From JASJBU01 sp965372385 (GTDB lineage: Bacteria; Pseudomonadota; Gammaproteobacteria; Chromatiales; Chromatiaceae), in the NCBI GenBank assembly GCA_965372385.1, contig CBDVCD010000089.1:1-11435 (forward strand): a stretch of DNA of 11,435 nt, read 5' to 3'. The notes below the pieces were generated by a model. The model made no database searches. It saw nothing but the letters and a program-made list of their open reading frames with translations, and had not been told where the DNA came from. The first letter of the stretch is position 1. Each line of letters opens with the position of its first letter. Positions 5,926-11,435 of this stretch are shown piece after piece. The position numbers were made by a program, and so were the translations under genes.

Positions 5926-7821
5926 ATGGTGAGTTCCCGCAAGACAGTTCCACTGAAAGAGGTTCTACCCGGCCTTGCACAGCTGGCCCGGGCCTTCTGG
6001 CCGCAGATCCGGGGTCAGGACCGCCTGGTATCGCTGTCGTTCGCGGCGCTGCTGTTTTCGATTGCGGCCCGTGTGCTGGAACCCTGGCCACTCAAATTCA
6101 TGTTCGACTGGATCATCGTGCCGGCCGACAACCTGGGCGGCGAGACCAGCCTGTTCGGGTACAGTGTCACGGGATTCACCGGCGATACCGGCACACTGCT
6201 GGCCTTACTCGTGGCCGCGCTGATCGTATTGACCGTAATACGGGCGTTGTGCGATTACCTCTCCCGCGTGGGTATGGCGTTGGCGGCGACCCGCATCATC
6301 ACCGATATCCGTGCGCGGCTTTTCAGCCACCTGCAACAGCTGTCGTTGCGTTACCATCAGCAAGCCAGGAGCGGCGATCTGGTCACACGCTTTACCTACG
6401 ACGTCGAGCGGCTGCGGGATACCGCAGTGACCGCGATGCTTCCCCTGATTGCAAACCTGTTGACCATCCTCGCCATGTTCGGCGTCATGTTCTGGTTCGA
6501 CTGGAAACTGGCGCTGATTCCGCTGGCGGTAGCGCCATTCTTTTTTATCTCTTCGATGCGCACCAGCCGCCGGATTCAGGTCACGGTCAGGGAACAGCGT
6601 AAACGTGACGGCGCCCTGGCGGCGACCACCGGCGAGGTGATCGGCGCAATCAAATCCGTGCAGGCCCTCTCCCTCGGCGCGTTACTGGACAGGGCATTCG
6701 CCAGGCAGAACAAAAAGAGCCTCAAGCAGGGCGCCCAGGCGCAACGGCTCGCCGCCGGCCTGGAAAGCAAGGTGGATATTATCCTGGCCCTGGCGACCGC
6801 GCTGGTGCTGTGGCGCGGCGTTCATCTGGTGGTGGCCGGGTCCATTACCCCCGGATCGCTCATTCTGTTCATCACCTATCTCAAATTCATGTTCCGTCCG
6901 ATGCGCCAGGTGGCGAAATACCTGACCAGGATATCGAGAGCAACGGCATCGGGTGAGCGGATTCTCGAAATCCTCGACACCGAGCCTGAGATCAGCGACC
7001 GGCCGGGCGCCGTAGACGCGGCGCGGATCGCGGGTCACATCCGCTTCGATGACGTCTCATTCAGCTATGGCGATGGCAAGGGCGCCCTGCACGGGGTCAG
7101 CTTCGAGATTCAGCCTGGCGAACGTGTCGCGCTGGTCGGCGCATCGGGTGGCGGTAAGTCCACCATCCTCAGCCTGCTGCTGCGCCTGTACGATCCCGAC
7201 AGCGGGCGCGTGCTCATCGACGGGCGCGATATCCGGGAGTTCAAGGTCGATTCGCTGAGGCGGCAGATCAGCACGATACTCCAAGACAGCGTGCTGTTCG
7301 CCGTCAGTATCCGGGACAATATTGCCTACGGCAGCCTAGATGCCGAACCGGAGCAGGTGGAACGGGCCGCCCGTATCGCCAATGCGCACGATTTTATCTC
7401 CCGGCTCGACAACGGTTACGACACCGTGGTCGCCGAGCGGGGCGCAACGCTTTCGGGTGGGCAGATGCAGCGGATTGCTATTGCCAGAGCGGTGATCCGC
7501 GAAGCGCCGATCGTGCTGCTCGACGAGCCCACCCAGGGTCTGGATAACGTCAACCGCCGCGAGGTCGACACCGCGCTCGAACGCTGCACCCAAGGTAAAA
7601 CCACGCTGCTCGCCAGCCACGACCTGCTGGCTTCGCGCGACTTTGACAGGCTGCTGGTCATCGATAACGGCAGCATCGTGGAAAATGGAACCCATGACGA
7701 ATTGATGCGGCAACAGGACTATTACCACAAACTTTACTTGCACCAGTTCCGTGAGCAGGGCAAATTTCCAGAACGACCCACCAGCCCCGACAGGCAGGAG
7801 CCCCATGCTTTCACCGGCTGA
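5926..7821 (+). CDS. ABC exporter half-transporter (fused permease and ATPase, MsbA-like)
   Basis: This is a 631-residue type IV ABC exporter half-transporter, expected to work as a homodimer in the inner membrane. Six hydrophobic segments fall near residues 34-56, 90-108, 171-190, 193-212, 285-305 and 311-323. The ATPase follows: Walker A GASGGGKST (405-413), Q-loop Q453, signature LSGGQ (509-513), Walker B IVLLDE with catalytic E534, and switch histidine H565 in LLASHD. All catalytic residues are intact. The ATG at 5926 fits: the frame stays open another 94 codons upstream, but that part overlaps the GT4 gene and reads as non-protein-like sequence. A GTG at 5929 is equally possible, since AGGA at 5921-5924 sits better for it. 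Lipid-linked glycans or glycolipids are common cargo of this class, and three upstream glycosyltransferases favour that here. This is inference; drug or peptide export cannot be excluded from the fold alone. Confidence 0.92.
   Translation: MVSSRKTVPLKEVLPGLAQLARAFWPQIRGQDRLVSLSFAALLFSIAARVLEPWPLKFMFDWIIVPADNLGGETSLFGYSVTGFTGDTGTLLALLVAALIVLTVIRALCDYLSRVGMALAATRIITDIRARLFSHLQQLSLRYHQQARSGDLVTRFTYDVERLRDTAVTAMLPLIANLLTILAMFGVMFWFDWKLALIPLAVAPFFFISSMRTSRRIQVTVREQRKRDGALAATTGEVIGAIKSVQALSLGALLDRAFARQNKKSLKQGAQAQRLAAGLESKVDIILALATALVLWRGVHLVVAGSITPGSLILFITYLKFMFRPMRQVAKYLTRISRATASGERILEILDTEPEISDRPGAVDAARIAGHIRFDDVSFSYGDGKGALHGVSFEIQPGERVALVGASGGGKSTILSLLLRLYDPDSGRVLIDGRDIREFKVDSLRRQISTILQDSVLFAVSIRDNIAYGSLDAEPEQVERAARIANAHDFISRLDNGYDTVVAERGATLSGGQMQRIAIARAVIREAPIVLLDEPTQGLDNVNRREVDTALERCTQGKTTLLASHDLLASRDFDRLLVIDNGSIVENGTHDELMRQQDYYHKLYLHQFREQGKFPERPTSPDRQEPHAFTG
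7796..7800 (+). promoter_or_regulatory. Ribosome binding site deciding the kinase start
   Basis: AGGAG lies four bases before the ATG at 7805, inside the end of the ABC gene. It favours this start over an in-frame ATG at 7751 deeper in the ABC gene. Confidence 0.6.
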
Positions 7822-9160
7822 CGCGGATCTGGCGCGACGGGACCGCACTATTCCCGGACTCGCCACCGTGCTCGACAGCGATGCCTTTCTGGCCGCGCTG
7901 CGCTCACATCTGCCCGGGTTGGGTCTGCGCGGCATCCACCCGACCTATGTCCACTACAAGCCGCAGACGCGCTGTATGGTCGCCTACCGCATCACCACCG
8001 CTAACGCCGAGCTAATCGCCTACGCCGACGCCTATGGACCGGACGCAAAGGTCAAGCTGAAGAAGGCGCATGAAATTCAACGCAACACCGCGGGTCCACA
8101 CGGCCCCGGGGCGCTGGTGATGGAAGACCATGCGACCGCGGTCTATTTTTTCCCCACCGACCGCAGACTGAATGTGCTCAGACACCTGGCCAACGCCGAC
8201 AAGACAAGGAAACTGCTGCGGATGCTGTTCCCGGGTCAAAAGGCGCTGAAGGAAGGCACCCTGCACCCGCTGCGCTACAAACCCGAGCGGCGTTACGTCG
8301 CCCGCCTGGACACGGCGCAGGGACCGCAGGCCGTGGTGAAGTTTTATACCCCTGCCGGTTACGCGGCGGCGAAGGCCGGGGCGCAGGCCTTTGTCTCGCG
8401 GGGACCGCTGCGGCTGGCCCGCACCGTGGGTTATTCCGACCGGCATCATATCCTCGCCTTTGAGTGGCAGCCCGGACGGCTTCTGCGGGATATCCTGGTT
8501 GATGGCGAGGTTAGGCAAACCGATAAGGCAGCAGCGATGCAGCTGACCGGCGCAGCGCTCGCCGAGTTGCACGCGCACCCGGTAGGCGGACTGGGACAGC
8601 GCACCCATGAGGCGGAGCTGCGCCGCCTGCGGGCCCAGGCGGCTACCCTTGAACAGCTCTGTCCCAAACTCACCCATGCAGTCAGACGGCTGGTCGAGCG
8701 CATCGTTGCGAAGCTGCAGGAGGCGCCTGCCGCCGCTCTGGCGCTGCACAGTGACTTTTACGACCAACAGGTGTTGATCACCGATGACGCGGCAATGATC
8801 CTTGATCTGGATCAGACAGAGCTCGGTGATCCCGCCGCCGATCTGGGCCTTTTCATTGCCCACCTGGAGCGTGCCGAATTGCAAAACAGATTGTCGGCGG
8901 AGACGCTAGGGATGCTCGCGGACACCCTGGTGCGGAGCTATCGGCAGGCGAGACCGGGCCCCACGCCTGCCACCATTCGGCTCTATACGGCCATCGGCCT
9001 GTTCTACCTGGCAGCCGAGCCGTTTCGCTATCTTGAGCCGGACTGGCCGGAGCGGATAGCGGCGCTGCTGAGCCGCGCGGGCAAGGTGCTGGACAGCCTC
9101 GGTACGCCCGCTCAGACAACAGCATGGCGGGATTCAGGATCAAGGAAGGTGCAACGGTGA
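7805..9160 (+). CDS. Aminoglycoside-phosphotransferase-fold small-molecule kinase
   Basis: This is a predicted cytoplasmic kinase of about 451 residues in the APH/choline-kinase-like superfamily. The catalytic loop is H315-S-D317-F-Y-D-Q-Q322 and the metal-binding aspartate is D334 in LDLDQTELGDPAADLG, the segment typical of these enzymes. The usual HxDxxxxN asparagine is replaced by Q322. The N-terminal half is long and contains two similar motifs, YKPQTR (51-56) and YKPERR (158-163), each followed by a strand rich in V/A/R/Y. This suggests a duplicated N-lobe. The gene overlaps the end of the ABC gene by 17 bases and has a good SD, so it is translated with the exporter. Related folds phosphorylate sugars, choline, ethanolamine-like groups or antibiotics. 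In this context a sugar or a glycan headgroup is the likeliest substrate, and a resistance role is less likely. Substrate identity is not visible. Confidence 0.85.
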   Translation: MLSPADADLARRDRTIPGLATVLDSDAFLAALRSHLPGLGLRGIHPTYVHYKPQTRCMVAYRITTANAELIAYADAYGPDAKVKLKKAHEIQRNTAGPHGPGALVMEDHATAVYFFPTDRRLNVLRHLANADKTRKLLRMLFPGQKALKEGTLHPLRYKPERRYVARLDTAQGPQAVVKFYTPAGYAAAKAGAQAFVSRGPLRLARTVGYSDRHHILAFEWQPGRLLRDILVDGEVRQTDKAAAMQLTGAALAELHAHPVGGLGQRTHEAELRRLRAQAATLEQLCPKLTHAVRRLVERIVAKLQEAPAAALALHSDFYDQQVLITDDAAMILDLDQTELGDPAADLGLFIAHLERAELQNRLSAETLGMLADTLVRSYRQARPGPTPATIRLYTAIGLFYLAAEPFRYLEPDWPERIAALLSRAGKVLDSLGTPAQTTAWRDSGSRKVQR

Positions 9161-9468
9161 GTTCCTCGACAGTTTTGCCAGCCTGGCAGGGAGTCTCCAC
9201 TGGCCGCAAGAGAGGCCTGACTTTTAGGACCACGGAAAAAAAGATTTGTCCTATCTCACGCCCCTCTTCGGTCAACCTTTGGACGATTTTCAATCACAAA
9301 TTCCTCAAATTAGCCCAGCTACGCCGCACAGGGAGGTGCCAGTGTCGCGAGAGGCAGGACGCCGGTAGCGATGTCTTGCGGATTTGTTCAATCAAATCGC
9401 CCAAATCTGACCCACAGGGACGTGGGAAATGCCGGTTCCGTAAGGAACATGAACCGGCTCACCCAAAT
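9161..9468 (+). promoter_or_regulatory. Structured leader region before the outer-membrane porin gene
   Basis: These 308 bases between the kinase stop and the porin ATG hold no recognised gene but much symmetry. TGCCAG-C-CTGGCA is a dyad at 9176-9188. An SD-like GGGAGGTG (9331-9338) precedes a GTG-led eight-codon ORF (9342-9368). GATTTG (9381-9386) can pair with CAAATC at 9393-9398 or at 9402-9407. GCCGGTTC (9431-9438) pairs with GAACCGGC (9451-9458), competing with GTTCC-GTAA-GGAAC (9435-9448). I see no convincing sigma70 promoter, so the porin is probably read from the operon mRNA, with control at this leader possible. Confidence 0.4.
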
Positions 9469-9472
9469 ATGA
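9371..9472 (+). CDS. Possible small ORF (33 codons) coupled to the porin gene
   Basis: An ATG at 9371 opens a frame of 33 codons whose TGA (9470-9472) overlaps the porin ATG (9469-9471) as ATGA. The same junction occurs twice earlier in this operon. The peptide begins MSCGFVQSNRP and ends RNMNRLTQI; an internal ATG at 9449 gives a seven-residue version preceded by TAAGGA. No homologue is recognised, the AGGA at 9356-9359 is 11 bases from the first ATG, and the hairpins overlap it. It may be a leader peptide for coupling rather than a functional protein, or chance. Confidence 0.22.
   Translation: MSCGFVQSNRPNLTHRDVGNAGSVRNMNRLTQI
9431..9458 (+). promoter_or_regulatory. Two mutually exclusive hairpins upstream of the porin start
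   Basis: The long form is an 8-bp GC-rich stem, GCCGGTTC/GAACCGGC, with a 12-base loop (9439-9450) that exposes AAGGA. The short form is a 5-bp stem, GTTCC/GGAAC, closed by a GTAA (GNRA) tetraloop that pairs the GGA of AAGGA. Both use bases 9435-9438, so only one can form. The start codon lies 10 bases after the long stem. Confidence 0.4.
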
Positions 9473-10788
9473 ACGTGATCTTCGGACAAATCATTTTTTC
9501 CGCGGCCCTTACGCTTGCCTTGTTGTTCTTTGCTGACATCGCAGCCGCGGATGCAGATGTTGGTCCCGGGGCCCGATACAATCACGCCTTCGATTTTGAC
9601 GCACCACCCAGGACCGAGATCCAGTTGTTGCCGGACCTGACCTTTGGCGCCAAAGCCAAGCTGGAGGTCAAGCGGGAGGCAAATTTCGATCTGGATCCCG
9701 AGGATGCGGACGATCTGACCATCGTGCAACCCGAACTCTCCCTCGCCTTTTCCTACGATCCGACCGACCGGCTGCAGCTGTATCTGAATATCGAACCTGC
9801 CTACCGCCATGTCGATGACGAGGAGAACAAGAAGCAGAGCGAGACCAAGCTGTCATTGAAGGAGGCATTCCTGTCGCTCAGCGACATTCTTTATGGCAGC
9901 ACGCTCAAGCTTGGCCGGCAGCGTTTTCGGGATGAACGCGAATGGATCTACGATGATGAACTCGATGGCGGACGCCTGTATCACAGCTTTTCCCGCTTCG
10001 CCATGGAGTTCTCCCTGACCCGTAACAGCGATAAGGATCTGCTCAACCATGACGACAAGGAGGCGGTGACCAACCTGGTGGTGCACGCCAGATACGCAGT
10101 CGACAGAGACGACGAAATCGGGCTTTATGCGTTTGCCCAGGATGACCGGAACGACCCGGATCAGGAGATCATCTTCCTTGGTCTCCACGCCGACGGTAAG
10201 GCCTGGAAGAGGTTGGCGTACTGGCTGGAGTTGGCTCACGTCAGGGGTGAAACGGGTTCCACGGATATCCGTGGCCTGGGCCTTGACATCGGTGCCACCT
10301 ATGTCTTCGATGACCGCCTCAAACCCTCGCTCACCCTGGCCTATGCCTACGGCAGCGGTGACAAGGATCCCAGCGACGGGAAAGACGGGAATTTCCGCCA
10401 GACCGGGTTTCAGGACAACGCGGCCAGATTCAATGGCTTCATACGACTGAAATACTACGGGGAGATGCTGGACCCCGAGCTGAGTAACCTGCGCATTACC
10501 ACCATCGGCGCCGGTATCCGGCCGACGCGCAAGACATCGCTTGACCTGGTCTATCACGACTATCGCCAGGTCGAGGCCTCGGCCCTGGTGCGCGACTGGG
10601 AGATCGACCAGGACCCCGACGGCTACAGCACCGATATCGGTTATGAGATCGACCTGGTCGCCGGCTATCGCATCAAGCCGCACCACAAGGGCAGCTTCAT
10701 CGTCGGTAGCTTTCACCCGGGCAATGCGTTTCGCGCCGACGCCGACGCGGCCCTCTACGTGGAGCTGGAGTTACAGTATGAATTTTAG
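9469..10788 (+). CDS. Alginate export (AlgE-like) family outer-membrane beta-barrel
   Basis: This 439-residue protein has an N-terminal hydrophobic segment (IIFSAALTLALLFFADIAAA, residues 8-27) that reads as a signal peptide, with cleavage plausible near residue 27. The rest alternates short amphipathic strands with acidic turns (DPEDADD, DDEENK, DDRNDPDQE) and ends in LELQYEF, the terminal aromatic typical of outer-membrane barrels. The segments LKEAFLSLSD, LKLGRQRFRDEREW, DDELDGGRLYHSF and LVYHDYRQ match the alginate export domain family. AlgE itself is an anion-selective barrel of about 490 residues that passes polymannuronate. I chose the ATG at 9469 because sequence upstream in frame has no start codon near and reads as non-coding. 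Odd point: the signal peptide n-region (MNVIFGQ) has no positive charge. Its position as last gene of the glycosyltransferase-exporter operon suggests it exports that product. Confidence 0.85.
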   Translation: MNVIFGQIIFSAALTLALLFFADIAAADADVGPGARYNHAFDFDAPPRTEIQLLPDLTFGAKAKLEVKREANFDLDPEDADDLTIVQPELSLAFSYDPTDRLQLYLNIEPAYRHVDDEENKKQSETKLSLKEAFLSLSDILYGSTLKLGRQRFRDEREWIYDDELDGGRLYHSFSRFAMEFSLTRNSDKDLLNHDDKEAVTNLVVHARYAVDRDDEIGLYAFAQDDRNDPDQEIIFLGLHADGKAWKRLAYWLELAHVRGETGSTDIRGLGLDIGATYVFDDRLKPSLTLAYAYGSGDKDPSDGKDGNFRQTGFQDNAARFNGFIRLKYYGEMLDPELSNLRITTIGAGIRPTRKTSLDLVYHDYRQVEASALVRDWEIDQDPDGYSTDIGYEIDLVAGYRIKPHHKGSFIVGSFHPGNAFRADADAALYVELELQYEF

Positions 10789-10905
10789 ATTGGTTGGCGG
10801 TATGGGTATCCGCGGCCACGGAGGTGAGGAACTCAAGAGCGTCCAACGTAAGTTTGAATGTTCGCTTCGCTTTCCTTGTGTGGAGCAGCAAATATTCAAT
10901 CATTG

Positions 10906-11250
10906 TTATTTCAGCGATGCATAATAGGCCGCCAGATTGGTGATATCGATATCCGTAAGCCCCTTGGTAATAGCATTCATCACGGGATCTTTACGCACAT
11001 CCTTTTTATAATCGTAAACCGATTTGATGAAATAACCGGGAATTTGACCAGCGAGACTCGGGTAGGCAAGTTGCTCGTCCGCCATGAACTTTCCTTCGCC
11101 ATTCAGGCCGTGACAACCAGAGCAGAGCACGGATTTTATTTTACCTGACTCCGTATTTGCCATGATAGGCTCATCGGCATCCGCTATTTCCAATGGTAAT
11201 GTGCAGGAAAGAAGAATGATAAGTGCTGCATATAGTCGATTGCTTTTCAT
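10906..11250 (-). CDS. Periplasmic class I cytochrome c (c4/c553-like)
   Basis: This is a 114-residue exported monohaem cytochrome c. The basic n-region (MKSNR) and hydrophobic stretch LYAALIILLSCTLPL precede EIADADEP, a signal sequence. The haem-attachment motif is C43-S-G-C46-H47. YPSLAGQIPGYFIKSVYDYK and DIDITNLAAYYASL follow the c4/c553 pattern, with M91 as the likely axial ligand. It would shuttle electrons in the periplasm; its partner is not encoded here. LLSC at 13-16 loosely resembles a lipobox, so a lipid anchor is possible. I chose the ATG at 11250 because AGAGGAGG lies five bases upstream; an in-frame ATG at 11319 would need a leader peptide before a second signal. The gene is convergent with the porin gene and clearly AT-richer than the operon. 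No terminator is visible in the 117 bases between the two stops. Confidence 0.93.
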   Translation of the reverse strand: MKSNRLYAALIILLSCTLPLEIADADEPIMANTESGKIKSVLCSGCHGLNGEGKFMADEQLAYPSLAGQIPGYFIKSVYDYKKDVRKDPVMNAITKGLTDIDITNLAAYYASLK

Positions 11251-11255
11251 TATAA

Positions 11256-11263
11256 CCTCCTCT
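11256..11263 (-). promoter_or_regulatory. Strong ribosome binding site of the cytochrome c gene
   Basis: AGAGGAGG on the minus strand, five bases before the ATG at 11250. It decides the start. Confidence 0.85.
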
Positions 11264-11266
11264 ATT

Positions 11267-11288
11267 CCGGACGTTATCAATCGTCCGG
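11267..11288 (-). promoter_or_regulatory. Dyad in the cytochrome c 5' UTR (operator or RNA hairpin)
   Basis: CCGGACG (11267-11273) and CGTCCGG (11282-11288) form a perfect 7-bp inverted repeat around eight bases, between the promoter and the SD. It could be a repressor site or a hairpin beside the SD. Confidence 0.5.
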
Positions 11289-11325
11289 TAATTGGCTGAC
11301 GATTCAGCAATGAAAGCACAACTTA

Positions 11326-11354
11326 ATTATAGCGTTGTTTTTATTTCGCGTGAA
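11326..11354 (-). promoter_or_regulatory. Sigma70 promoter of the cytochrome c gene
   Basis: On the minus strand, TTCACG (11349-11354, 4/6 match to the -35), a 17-base spacer and a perfect TATAAT (11326-11331). Transcription would start near 11319, giving a leader of about 70 bases that contains the dyad and SD. The rest of the right edge to 11435 holds no gene I can support. Confidence 0.7.
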
Positions 11355-11435
11355 AAAGGTACGTTCCTATTCTCCTGGAATCTTCAGTTGACGTAACATC
11401 TCAATAACCCCGTGCATTTATAGAAAAATCCCCCT

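Noticed and set aside
7751..7804. Longer N-terminus for the kinase
   Set aside because: It overlaps the ABC gene more deeply, and a good SD precedes the ATG at 7805.
9326..9370. Resemblance to a GEMM c-di-GMP riboswitch (CACAGGG... GGACGCC)
   Set aside because: The conserved GCAAACC and GACGCAAAGCC cores and the tetraloop receptor are absent, so this is only superficial similarity.
9124..9468. Long in-frame N-terminal extension of the porin
   Set aside because: It begins inside the kinase gene, reads as non-coding, and would place the signal peptide about 115 residues inside the protein.
10778..10924. 48-codon ORF overlapping the porin stop, with GGAG upstream
   Set aside because: Its translation has no recognisable features, and it runs over the end of the cytochrome gene on the other strand.
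11367..11417. Sixteen-codon minus-strand ORF at the right edge, ending LRQLKIPGE
   Set aside because: It has an AGGGGGA upstream but is too short to judge. It might be the tail of a gene shifted in frame outside the window.

Overview
The window looks like part of a gammaproteobacterial chromosome. The closest matches I recognise are the ribosome-rescue hydrolase ArfB, the YgbA (NO-stimulated) family and a c4/c553-like periplasmic cytochrome c. The surface-glycan genes and the cytochrome would fit an environmental, possibly chemolithotrophic or denitrifying species, but that is inference; no gene here fixes the genus.

Layout. (1) 174-947, minus strand: arfB followed 6 bases later by a ygbA-family gene. 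(2) 1072-2043, plus strand: a DRE-TIM/HMGL-like aldolase-superfamily enzyme with its own promoter-like site and SD, closed by an 11-bp hairpin at 2066-2094. (3) 2303-10788, plus strand: a tightly packed operon led by a consensus -35 (TTGACA, 2135-2140). Its order is MurG-like glycosyltransferase, a second MurG-like glycosyltransferase (4-base ATGA overlap), GT4 glycosyltransferase (ATGA overlap), ABC exporter (10-base gap), aminoglycoside-phosphotransferase-fold kinase (17-base overlap), a 308-base leader-like gap, then an AlgE-like (alginate export family) outer-membrane beta-barrel. (4) 10906-11250, minus strand: a small exported cytochrome c with a clear promoter, a 5'-UTR dyad and a strong SD, convergent with the porin gene.

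How the genes may work together. The operon reads as an unassigned glycan or glycolipid pathway. Three cytoplasmic glycosyltransferases would build a short glycan on an acceptor, a small-molecule kinase would phosphorylate a sugar, lipid or other substrate, the ABC exporter would move the product across the inner membrane, and the AlgE-like barrel would move it across the outer membrane. No Wzx/Wzy pair, no Alg8/Alg44-type synthase and no periplasmic AlgK-like scaffold is visible, so this is neither a standard alginate operon nor a Wzy or ABC-capsule locus. I regard this cluster as the main candidate for an undescribed system.

The most structured non-coding stretch is the gap before the porin (9161-9468). 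It holds two mutually exclusive hairpins that share a strand, a GATTTG segment with two possible partners, one SD-led mini-ORF, and a 33-codon ORF that ends in an ATGA overlap with the porin start. Base composition also shifts: hand-counted 60-base samples give about 68% GC inside the operon (7861-7920), 53% in the aldolase gene (1501-1560) and 43% in the cytochrome gene (11161-11220).
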